This document shows positions 1 to 7,990 of a stretch of 64,000 nucleotides of DNA, piece by piece. Under the pieces are notes generated by a model that worked only from the letters and a program-made list of their open reading frames with translations, was not told the DNA's origin and did no database searches. The stretch is from Bacteroidales bacterium (lineage in GTDB: Bacteria; Bacteroidota; Bacteroidia; Bacteroidales; UBA932): contig JAFSPG010000018.1 of assembly GCA_017443025.1 (NCBI GenBank), positions 124,001-188,000 of the forward strand, read 5' to 3'. The translations under genes were made by a program, and so were the position numbers. The stretch's first letter is position 1. Every line of letters begins with the position of its first letter.

Positions 1-2010
1 GCCACCGCCGAACATAGGATGATTCCGCGATTGACGGCCATCCCAGTATTCCCATAAAGTGTCTGCCCCAAGGGCAACCCAATAACCATAACTCGGTATA
101 TCCGTTTTAGTCATGGCGGTATAGGCCAACTCCTTCAATCCATTCTGGCACAAAACTTCAAAGAAAAGCTGAGTTCCGAAAATACCGGTAATAAGGTGCC
201 CTCCGTTTGAAAGGACCTCCCTTTTCAATGACGCAACAACTCCCTCTTTATACTCGTCGGGGACACCCATTGCCAGCGCAAATACATTTGCACCATCATT
301 GTGCCCATAAGAACGCGTCTCCGGATTGTAAAAAGCCCTATGAAAAGCCTCATATGTTTCCCGGGCCAATGTCGAATACTGTTTATAATCCTCTTCAAGA
401 TCCAGCGCTTTAGCCGCTTTGGCGGTATTCTGAGCACATTTCCAAAGATAGAAGGTATGCACAAGTGCGTCGTCAGGGAGCTCGGCGACAGGGCTCCATT
501 CGCCGAGGTTAAGCCATTTCAGCGGTTGCCCCCTTTCATTAACAAAACGTTGGAGCATCGTACCATCATCCCTGCGCCATGTAAGCATATGCTTCAGTTG
601 CGCTTTCATGGCGTCATAGTTTTCAACCAGGACTGAAATATCGCCATAATGCAGATAATGTTCCCATGGGACAATATTCATGGCGGCGCCCCACGGGACT
701 CCTCCTCCACAGCCGCGATGCCACGGCGCTCCGTTCGGGACATAACCGCTTTCTTTATCCTGGCAATCCGCCATATCCCGAATCCATTTTCTATAAAACA
801 GATTGAGATCAAAATTGTGCATGGCAGTTATGCATGCCACTTGACCATCTCCGGTATATGGGCCCCTTTCCCTGTGAGGACAGTCTGTCGGGACACCCAT
901 ATGCATGTTGTCTGTCTGGGTGCGCCAAAACAGATGCTGGACCCTATTAATCAACGGATTCGAGCATTCAAAATGACCGGTAGTTTTAACATTGGAATAA
1001 ACAACCTCGGCACTAAGATGCTCTGGTTTCAATATTTTCTCAATTCCTCTGATACGTACCGTACGGAAAGTAAACCATGTAAAACGTGGTGCATAAACTT
1101 CATCCTTCTGTTCTCCGCGCGCAATGTACTTTTGAATGCCGTTACCATATTCCGCCGAGGGATATATCACCTCCACAGCATGTCCTCGGGGAACAGAATG
1201 GATATTATGGAAGCGGACCCATCCTGTCACATAATCGCCAAAATCCACCTCCCAATCTCCGTTCTCCAGTTTTACTATAGATTTCGGAGGCAAAACTTCC
1301 ATAATACGGTCAGCCGGGGCTGTCTGAAGCTCCAACTTCCCGTCCGGGGCTTTCCTTACCGCCGGCTTCATCCATTCCTCTTTCCCTTCAAGTCTGGCAT
1401 CATATATCTCGCCATTGAAGATATCATTCATTATAAGCGGGCTCTTGGACACTCGCCATGACAGATCAGATACAATGGAGGTCTTCTTGCCGCATGAATA
1501 GCTCAGGTCCGCACGGCATATCATCCTGGGCGTACCATAGGATTTTACATACCTGCGGCTATCCGAACTGAAAAATCCATTCCCCAGGAGTACTGTTATT
1601 TCATTATCCCCCGGCGCCAGATAAGTCTTCAGGTCATATTCCAGATAATATACCCTGTAATTGCTGAAATTCTCTCCGTTGACCGGGACAAGCGGATCAT
1701 CTGTAAAACCCGGCCTATATGAATACAAGGATTCGTTGGGGACAAGCACGTCATCTCCGACTTTGGTCCCGTTCACTTGAAGTTCAAAAAGACCAAGGCC
1801 ACATATCTTAATCTTGGCCGAATCAAGGCCGTCGTCAACGTTGAATGTTTTTTTGAATATCGGGGCCGGGGCGGCATTATCCTGATCAAATTCCTCTCCT
1901 TCCCACGGCGCGCCAATCCACACGGCATCCCAATCAGACTTCGGCCCGGAGCAGGAGGCAGCCGAGCAAATGATTCCTAAAACAGCTAATATTCTTTTGA
2001 TGGTTTTCAT
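1..2010 (-). CDS. Alpha-L-rhamnosidase, GH78 (3' end beyond the window)
   Basis: Expected to remove terminal alpha-L-rhamnose from glycans, probably at the cell surface or in the periplasm. Translating from the ATG at 2010 gives 670 residues with no stop before base 1, so the C-terminus is missing. Residues 1-20 are a lipoprotein signal ending in AASC. Residues about 30-340 are beta-sandwich-like and the rest is the (alpha/alpha)6 barrel. The GH78 signature is clear: DCPHRERGPYTGD at 376-388, carrying the conserved Asp376, Glu381 and Asp388, then GGHLITGIFGT at 603-613 and GADTLWEYWDG around 648-658 (compare the family's GATTxWExW). It is the last visible gene of the PUL, three bases after the GH42-like gene. 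Exact linkage specificity cannot be read from the sequence. Confidence 0.93.
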   Translation of the reverse strand, partial: MKTIKRILAVLGIICSAASCSGPKSDWDAVWIGAPWEGEEFDQDNAAPAPIFKKTFNVDDGLDSAKIKICGLGLFELQVNGTKVGDDVLVPNESLYSYRPGFTDDPLVPVNGENFSNYRVYYLEYDLKTYLAPGDNEITVLLGNGFFSSDSRRYVKSYGTPRMICRADLSYSCGKKTSIVSDLSWRVSKSPLIMNDIFNGEIYDARLEGKEEWMKPAVRKAPDGKLELQTAPADRIMEVLPPKSIVKLENGDWEVDFGDYVTGWVRFHNIHSVPRGHAVEVIYPSAEYGNGIQKYIARGEQKDEVYAPRFTWFTFRTVRIRGIEKILKPEHLSAEVVYSNVKTTGHFECSNPLINRVQHLFWRTQTDNMHMGVPTDCPHRERGPYTGDGQVACITAMHNFDLNLFYRKWIRDMADCQDKESGYVPNGAPWHRGCGGGVPWGAAMNIVPWEHYLHYGDISVLVENYDAMKAQLKHMLTWRRDDGTMLQRFVNERGQPLKWLNLGEWSPVAELPDDALVHTFYLWKCAQNTAKAAKALDLEEDYKQYSTLARETYEAFHRAFYNPETRSYGHNDGANVFALAMGVPDEYKEGVVASLKREVLSNGGHLITGIFGTQLFFEVLCQNGLKELAYTAMTKTDIPSYGYWVALGADTLWEYWDGRQSRNHPMFGGG

Positions 2011-2013
2011 ATC

Positions 2014-3993
2014 TTACTTGCAAATGAGTGCAACAAAATCGTCTGCGGCAAGACTTACACTATGACCGTTGATTTTCCCATTACCGTCTATGATTTCGGC
2101 TTCCTTGAATGGCATCATTAGCTTGACTGTCTTTTTATCGCCTGTTTTATTTGTAATAACGACCAATGCACTTGTTTCGCTTTTCAATGCCGCCAAAACA
2201 ATCCCGTTTACCGGCTTTACCAGACGGATAGGTGTCACCTCTATAGCATCCTTGCATTCCTTCGTATAGAATGCCTCCAAACCCGACATGTCTTGATGAT
2301 ATGCGCCAAGCTCTATAGGAGTAGGCACCCATACTACAGAACCCTTTCCATACTGATTACGCGTCCCTAACACCTCACCGTTTTTCGACAGAATTACTTC
2401 TGCACCATTAGGTTTAATCACTCCTCTCCATAGATGGCCGATGAGATTATCCCCTATGGGGAAGTAATCAGCTGTCGCTTTATACTCCTTAAGCTCCGCG
2501 CCAAAGCAATCCGCTAACGGGAAAGGGCGATACATTGGGACGCAAAACATGTTCTCATCATAGTACATGCTTCTTCCCGTAATGATCAGTTTTCCGCCCG
2601 CATCGACGAATTCGCGTATTTTATTCCAATATTTCGAAGGAACCGCCAAACAATCCGGCAGCACAACCACACGGCCTTGTGCGTTATTCCAGTCAAAGGC
2701 CTTCAGTTCGCACACTTCCGGGCATACGCCATTGGCCGATATGGCCGCGTAAGCCGTTGACAAGGCTTTCTCAACGCAATCTATTTTCCTTGCTTCTTTA
2801 TCGGAGGGATACGCTCGCGCATTGAAACGCTCCACATAAAAAGATTCATGAGAATATAAGATGGTAATGGGAGCAGAAACCGGCTTCATTTTCTCAATCT
2901 GATCCCCATGTTCTTCCAGGGCCAAAGCTACTTTTCGGGCGGCCAGCAGCCTATCCGTATCGCCTCTCAAATAATCAATGAGCCCCCATTCTCCTGCCTC
3001 CTGTACCGCCGCACGGGGATTAAGCGTCCAAAACATTATTCCTTTTGCCCCACGCGCAAGAGATGTCCACAAATACTGTGAAACATGATTTCCGGGAGGG
3101 CAATATGGAGTACGTCCGCTGGCCATCACATTACCGGCCTGGATTTCTGTCACCCAGTATGGATTACTACGAGCCCCGCTGCGAATAATGTCATTCATCA
3201 GGCTGGTAGCCATGGTATACTCATTCTCGTTGAATATCGCAAAATGAGAAGCATAATGCATAGACAGCCCCAAAGACGTAAGGATGCTTTCATATCCGTC
3301 ATAATCATGGGCTGACATATATCCCATTATCTGGAAGGGATTCACATGCCTGCCATGCACGGGGTCTTCAGCAATTACAATATCGGCAATGTGCTTCAAA
3401 TACCAAAGAGTATAATACGTCACAAATCGTTCATTCACAAAATCGGCTTTCAGGAAGCCATTGTCGTAGTCCGTCTTCGGAAGAGATTTCAGCCATTGTG
3501 CCTTTACTTCGTCTGAAAGATCAGTATCTGTGAACCTGAAGGCCTTGAAACCGGGCTCATTCTGCAAGACCCATACAGACAGCGCCGGATGGTCCTTGAA
3601 ATGCTTTACAACATTTCTGACATATTCATCTATTTCCTGTAGATGTTGCTTCGAATGAGGAAATTTGAATCCTCCGACATCATGTAGTTCGTCAGTTGTA
3701 GGAAATAGCGTTGCGAAAATCTTGACCCCGTGACGCTCTGCCGAATCAAAAGCCGCATCATATAACGAATAGTCAGGATTATCTCCACGAAAAATATGAG
3801 CCCCGAACATACGGATGCGGGCCACTTTCATGTGATTTCTTTCGAGAATGGAAAAGAACTCATCAATATCCTCAGCGGTCTGCCCCGGTTCAACAAAGAC
3901 CTGCGCTCCAATTACCGGCTGGCCGAAAAACTGGGCATCAGCGGAGTGACAGAACAGCAAACAAGCTAAAAAAAACAGTATTCGTCTTACCAT
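2014..3993 (-). CDS. GH42-like beta-galactosidase (GH-A clan glycoside hydrolase)
   Basis: A 659-residue secreted hydrolase. Residues 1-20 form a signal peptide cleaved before Gln21. An N-terminal TIM barrel follows, with the acid/base motif WVLQNEP (Glu146) and the probable nucleophile in YWVTEIQAGN (Glu283). Between about 300 and 340 is a segment rich in Trp (QYLWTSLARGAKGIMFWTL) like that of GH42. Residues about 380-570 resemble the GH42 beta-galactosidase trimerisation domain, and the tail is a small beta domain. Expected activity is release of beta-galactose or alpha-L-arabinopyranose, but neighbouring GH-A families share this layout, so the family call is firmer than the substrate. It lies one base after a DUF5689 gene and three bases before the GH78 gene, inside the PUL operon. 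Confidence 0.82.
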   Translation of the reverse strand: MVRRILFFLACLLFCHSADAQFFGQPVIGAQVFVEPGQTAEDIDEFFSILERNHMKVARIRMFGAHIFRGDNPDYSLYDAAFDSAERHGVKIFATLFPTTDELHDVGGFKFPHSKQHLQEIDEYVRNVVKHFKDHPALSVWVLQNEPGFKAFRFTDTDLSDEVKAQWLKSLPKTDYDNGFLKADFVNERFVTYYTLWYLKHIADIVIAEDPVHGRHVNPFQIMGYMSAHDYDGYESILTSLGLSMHYASHFAIFNENEYTMATSLMNDIIRSGARSNPYWVTEIQAGNVMASGRTPYCPPGNHVSQYLWTSLARGAKGIMFWTLNPRAAVQEAGEWGLIDYLRGDTDRLLAARKVALALEEHGDQIEKMKPVSAPITILYSHESFYVERFNARAYPSDKEARKIDCVEKALSTAYAAISANGVCPEVCELKAFDWNNAQGRVVVLPDCLAVPSKYWNKIREFVDAGGKLIITGRSMYYDENMFCVPMYRPFPLADCFGAELKEYKATADYFPIGDNLIGHLWRGVIKPNGAEVILSKNGEVLGTRNQYGKGSVVWVPTPIELGAYHQDMSGLEAFYTKECKDAIEVTPIRLVKPVNGIVLAALKSETSALVVITNKTGDKKTVKLMMPFKEAEIIDGNGKINGHSVSLAADDFVALICK

Positions 3994-3994
3994 G

Positions 3995-5620
3995 CTATCT
4001 ATAATCTATGCTAATCTCTCCAAATCGGATGATAGAAGAGGTGTATGTCATATCCGGCTTGATGGTTTTCTTAGGGTCCACCACAGATGTCTTTGGATCT
4101 ACGCGATGCGCATAGTAAATATCATTTGCGGGTGTAATTCTGATAAGAACTCCCCTTTTCCCAAAGGCTTCAGATGGGATGAGGAAGCTTCGCTGCTGCA
4201 TTCCCAAAGCCGTATCAAATCCCGTACGGCGCATACCGCCGAGCATTTTTATCTTTTTATCCATCCACGGATGTGCACGAAGATTAAATACTTCGTTCCC
4301 TGTAGCTATCTCGTGCAGCGTCTGCCATAAATTCCCATCAAGGCTGTATTGAACCTTCCATTGAGCGGGGAAGCCCCAGTTCTCTTCCGGGGAACTACTT
4401 CCGGCCAGCCAGGAAAAGTTGAGGGTCATCATACTCCCGCTCGCTTTTCGGGCATCTACTTCAATAAAAAAAGACTTGGCGTCAGGTAGAGCTTTACCAT
4501 TTTCATCAAATGTGTACCACCCCGTGCCTGTTCCTTTAAAAACTATTGCACCGTTGGGGACACCACCTTCTTTTTCTGCCGTGAGAGAATTATAATCAGA
4601 GCCAACGTGAATAAATGAATCTGAATCAGTCCATAAGAAGCCTTTCCCGGGACCGGTTTCGCTAAGAACCCTATCTCCCTTCCGGCCATTCTGCCAAAGG
4701 CCCGTTTGCTCTCCAAGCATTTCAAAAGTAAGTGTCTGACCGGTGGTCCCGTCTTGAACCCAGGCTGTCAGGCGCTTCCAGTTGCTCGCCTTTTTCCTCG
4801 GGATCTTAATCCCGGATTCATCGATGGGGCGAATGCTATACATTCCCATATCTCCACCATACCGCCTCATAGGAGTATGGACTATAATCCCCTCAACGCT
4901 TCCTATGCCCTTTGGCACCCCCTTCCCGTTCCTTCTCCATTCGCATAGCATATTCACCATCATGTAAATGCATGAGCCTTGACCATCCCGCAACAATGAG
5001 GCCCATCCGTCCATTCGCCCGGTCGCGTCGCAGACACCGCTGTGTATGGCAGGACAGAAAGCAGCCTGCTTTTCATTAATGTCGGCATAGGAACCGTCTT
5101 TAAACACGAATTCCAAATCTTTTAGGGAAACATATGTATAAATATCGTTATCCCTAAGTTCCGACACATATTTTTCTTTAATAACAATATCAGTCTCAGT
5201 TCCGGGAGCGGAAGATATGACATTTAGCCAGGTAAGCCCGGAAAGAGTCATACAATCCGGATCCTTCGTGCGCTCGAGTACGCACGCCCTGGTGTTAATC
5301 CTGACCCTGTCTGCTCTTGAAAGGCGATTGTCTGCTGATTCGACAAAGATTAAACGCACACCGCAAGTGCCGTCAAAATCCTGGACATAGGCGGTCGCAT
5401 CACTTTTGAAATAATCCAGACGATTTGCCGTGGCAGATGGATTCAAATCCATATTCGGACTTCGGTAATCACTTATTACGACGCCCTCTATAATAAAGTC
5501 TTCATCGATGATAACTTTCCCACCGGGGTCACATAGGCTCTTTAGTGACGATATTGTCCCGGCATTGCCAGAGAAAACTGCAATGCACAAAGACACTATT
5601 AGAATAACACCCTTCTTCAT
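3995..5620 (-). CDS. DUF5689-type secreted protein, paralogue 1 of 3
   Basis: 541 residues with an N-terminal signal peptide (about 1-21) and no lipobox cysteine. Residues about 30-270 match the DUF5689 pattern of an OB-like beta region (IIEGVVISDYRS ... TAYVQDFDGTCGVRLIF ... DIYTYVSLKDLEF ... GIGSVEGIIVH ... YSIRPI). The C-terminal half ends in a jelly-roll-like domain (LNFSWLAGSSS ... WKVQYSLDGNLWQ). It is clearly homologous along its length to the products of 5623-7203 and 7991-10294. The family is common beside SusC/SusD genes in Bacteroidota, but its biochemical role is not established. Glycan binding outside the cell is an inference from context. Confidence 0.75.
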   Translation of the reverse strand: MKKGVILIVSLCIAVFSGNAGTISSLKSLCDPGGKVIIDEDFIIEGVVISDYRSPNMDLNPSATANRLDYFKSDATAYVQDFDGTCGVRLIFVESADNRLSRADRVRINTRACVLERTKDPDCMTLSGLTWLNVISSAPGTETDIVIKEKYVSELRDNDIYTYVSLKDLEFVFKDGSYADINEKQAAFCPAIHSGVCDATGRMDGWASLLRDGQGSCIYMMVNMLCEWRRNGKGVPKGIGSVEGIIVHTPMRRYGGDMGMYSIRPIDESGIKIPRKKASNWKRLTAWVQDGTTGQTLTFEMLGEQTGLWQNGRKGDRVLSETGPGKGFLWTDSDSFIHVGSDYNSLTAEKEGGVPNGAIVFKGTGTGWYTFDENGKALPDAKSFFIEVDARKASGSMMTLNFSWLAGSSSPEENWGFPAQWKVQYSLDGNLWQTLHEIATGNEVFNLRAHPWMDKKIKMLGGMRRTGFDTALGMQQRSFLIPSEAFGKRGVLIRITPANDIYYAHRVDPKTSVVDPKKTIKPDMTYTSSIIRFGEISIDYR

Positions 5621-5622
5621 CC

Positions 5623-7203
5623 TTAATAGACTTTAATTCCCAGCATGCCAAAGCGAACACAGAAATCGTTGTTGTATTGTGAAGCTCGGCCCACATTATC
5701 TATAGGCTTTGTCCAATCCTGCTGAAGAACGACAACCCATGTGTTCTTTGGGACGATACGGATATAGAGATTATCCTCTCCGAGTAACTGAGAAGGCAGA
5801 GCGACACTGTATTCGGAAAACCCCATCGCGGCATCATATGGAGCGCCCATGTAACCCTTCTTTGCTATCATCGACTGATAAAAAGCAATAGGTCGGAGGC
5901 GTGCTTCAAACCCGGTTGATTTATAAGTCTTCCCATCAGTGGAATATTCAACCGTCCAAAATGCCGGACATCCCCAAGCTTTATAATAGCTCTCGTTCCC
6001 GGCGACAAACGAGAAATTAAACAAGACGCCTTGCCCCTTCACTTTTGACAAAGATGTCCTAATATATACTCCTGCCGGGCCTCCGGAAGGATACCACTTT
6101 TCTGTTTTGCCATCAATGCGTAGAGCTGACGCAGTAGTTCTGGCCGCACCGTTCGCCACGGCACAGAACCTGGAATCATACTCTCCGTCAAGGCTCATTG
6201 CACATCCGCTGTCTGTCCACAGTTCTCCCTCTCCGATATCCGCCAGGATGGAATCGTCTGTGACCCCACTCCTTTTAACCCAGCGGATTTCTCCCGCTTT
6301 CTTACATTTTAGCGACTGATGAGTATTGTAATTCCAGTTCCACTCAGCCACCGCGTGAAAATGCGTTGCCGGGGCCTCGCCAATTTGAATATCTTCACGG
6401 AAAATGGGCCTTATGGAATAAGGGCCGAAATCACAGCCATATCTCCGATTATTATTGCAAACCAGAACTCCGGAAAGCTCTCCGATTCCTTTAGGGAAGT
6501 GATAGTCATTGCGCCGCCATTCACATTTACTGTTCAGCTGCATATAAATATGATAGCCAGCTCCGTCTTCCAATAAGGAGGCCCAGCCGTCAGCAGCCCT
6601 GAAAGGAGGATTGCAAACATTCAACGAGGATGCCTGGGCGCACATTTCATAGATGTTAGAAAAGGCTCCTTGTTTTGTCAGGAATTCAACATCCTCAAGG
6701 GTTACATAGGTATAAATATCCTCACTGCATAGCTGAGAGATATGTTTTTTCTTTGATGGCAAGGCAACGCCTGTACTATTCAAAGAAACTTTTGCGGCCG
6801 TAATTCCCTCAATCGTGTAGGACTTTGTGTCAGGGTCTTTAGTAATAGTACAGGTAGATAAATCCAACGAAATATCCATCCCCCGCTCCAGCCGATTGTC
6901 ATACATTGAATCGAAAAGGATTCTAAAACCAAGACTGCCGTCTGAACTTTCAATGTATGCTGTCCGGTGGCAGAGGGAGATGTCTACCTTATTAAAGGAA
7001 ATATTGGGATTTAGCTCTGTATTATATGACCTGTAGTCGCTTGCTACAAGCGCCCGTATCGTAACTCCTGCGGGTATAACAACTTGATTCTTGACACATA
7101 ATGCTCGGACTTGTTCAAAAGTTTCAGCCCGGACATTAATCCTGGTCGTTACAAATACAGCCAGCAGTGATAGAATCAAATATGTTATTCTGTTTCTTTC
7201 CAC
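5623..7203 (-). CDS. DUF5689-type secreted protein, paralogue 2 of 3
   Basis: 526 residues with a signal peptide over about 1-26 (cleavage near RA|ETF) and no lipobox. It has the same two-part layout as its neighbours: a DUF5689-like region (VASDYRSYNTELNP ... DIYTYVTLEDVEFL ... WASLLEDGAG ... CEWRRN ... YSIRPI) and a C-terminal beta domain with FNFSFVAGNESY and WTVEYSTDGKTY. The reading frame opens with GTG at 7203 and overlaps the end of the upstream nuclease-like gene by 19 bases, which suggests translational coupling. A TTG at 7179 would avoid the overlap and still leave a signal peptide, so the start is uncertain. No catalytic motif is visible; a role in glycan binding is inferred from the operon. 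Confidence 0.72.
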   Translation of the reverse strand: MERNRITYLILSLLAVFVTTRINVRAETFEQVRALCVKNQVVIPAGVTIRALVASDYRSYNTELNPNISFNKVDISLCHRTAYIESSDGSLGFRILFDSMYDNRLERGMDISLDLSTCTITKDPDTKSYTIEGITAAKVSLNSTGVALPSKKKHISQLCSEDIYTYVTLEDVEFLTKQGAFSNIYEMCAQASSLNVCNPPFRAADGWASLLEDGAGYHIYMQLNSKCEWRRNDYHFPKGIGELSGVLVCNNNRRYGCDFGPYSIRPIFREDIQIGEAPATHFHAVAEWNWNYNTHQSLKCKKAGEIRWVKRSGVTDDSILADIGEGELWTDSGCAMSLDGEYDSRFCAVANGAARTTASALRIDGKTEKWYPSGGPAGVYIRTSLSKVKGQGVLFNFSFVAGNESYYKAWGCPAFWTVEYSTDGKTYKSTGFEARLRPIAFYQSMIAKKGYMGAPYDAAMGFSEYSVALPSQLLGEDNLYIRIVPKNTWVVVLQQDWTKPIDNVGRASQYNNDFCVRFGMLGIKVY

Positions 7204-7988
7204 TTGTCAAACAAATCGTTAAGTGTCCTTTCAAGCCGTGCGGCGGCAAGACGTACTTGCATATCAATAAAGTCCTTTTTGCTAAGGAGAAACTGGCGGT
7301 CAAGAGCTTGATTGGGGCGGACCCATCCATATATCTTTTTTATGCGTCGGGCATTGTCCAGAAACCACGCCCTCGGGCCTCCGTCTGACACTAACTTTCG
7401 CGTAGCGTCATCCCAGATATCATAATACGCCTTGGATTCGTCAAGATTGGCATCAGGCTGCGAAAGTGTAGGAGAAGAATCCCACATATGGTGATACGTG
7501 TCGGTCTTCCCCTCCCATAGAATTGGCATGAAAGTATATTTCTTCGTCTCTTTATCGTCCCCGAATTCCAGGAAATAATAATGCGCAGGGCAATGAATCT
7601 CCGGTATGAGGTGTATCAGGTAAATAAGATTAATATGAACGGTAGAGTCATTGTATTCCTTGTAATGAGACAGAATATCTATGGCTGTTTCAACCGCCTT
7701 TACCGCCTGCCCCTCCCGGCCTTCAGGAAATGATTTCCCGTCCTCTCCTACTGTAACCATATGCCATTTCGTTGTTTTCTCGTACCCGGGCGAGTTACGG
7801 TAAGTATCCATCCAGACAGCATATTCCACAATAGATTGGTCAAGATATTTTGCTAAGAACTCTTTTGTGTTTGCTGTCAAATGCTCCTCTGCCATATAGG
7901 CCATCATCCGGTGTTCCGCATCAGACCATGCGGACGCCGGCAGACACAATAAAGCCAGAAGATGCAGGATTAGAAGGGCTTTTTTCAT
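7185..7988 (-). CDS. S1/P1 nuclease-like zinc enzyme, secreted
   Basis: 267 residues. The signal peptide should be cut after Ala20, leaving Trp21 at the mature N-terminus, which is what the S1/P1 (zinc phospholipase C) fold needs because that Trp binds metal. Spacing of the other ligands follows P1 nuclease closely: His26, Asp61, His76, His126, Glu130, His136, His166 and Asp170. Position 130 is normally Asp (motif HxxxDxxxxxH) but is Glu here (IHLIPEIHCPAH). Family members hydrolyse single-stranded nucleic acids, 3'-nucleotides or phospholipids. In this PUL the substrate could be a phosphodiester-bearing glycan or nucleic acid, but that is conjecture. The gene starts two bases after the preceding lipoprotein gene and overlaps the next by 19 bases. 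Confidence 0.8.
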   Translation of the reverse strand: MKKALLILHLLALLCLPASAWSDAEHRMMAYMAEEHLTANTKEFLAKYLDQSIVEYAVWMDTYRNSPGYEKTTKWHMVTVGEDGKSFPEGREGQAVKAVETAIDILSHYKEYNDSTVHINLIYLIHLIPEIHCPAHYYFLEFGDDKETKKYTFMPILWEGKTDTYHHMWDSSPTLSQPDANLDESKAYYDIWDDATRKLVSDGGPRAWFLDNARRIKKIYGWVRPNQALDRQFLLSKKDFIDMQVRLAAARLERTLNDLFDKWKETE

Positions 7989-7990
7989 CT

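Noticed and set aside
649-1461. A 270-codon open frame on the plus strand
   Set aside because: It is antisense to the GH78 gene, whose translation shows intact family motifs; the plus-strand product has no recognisable domain.
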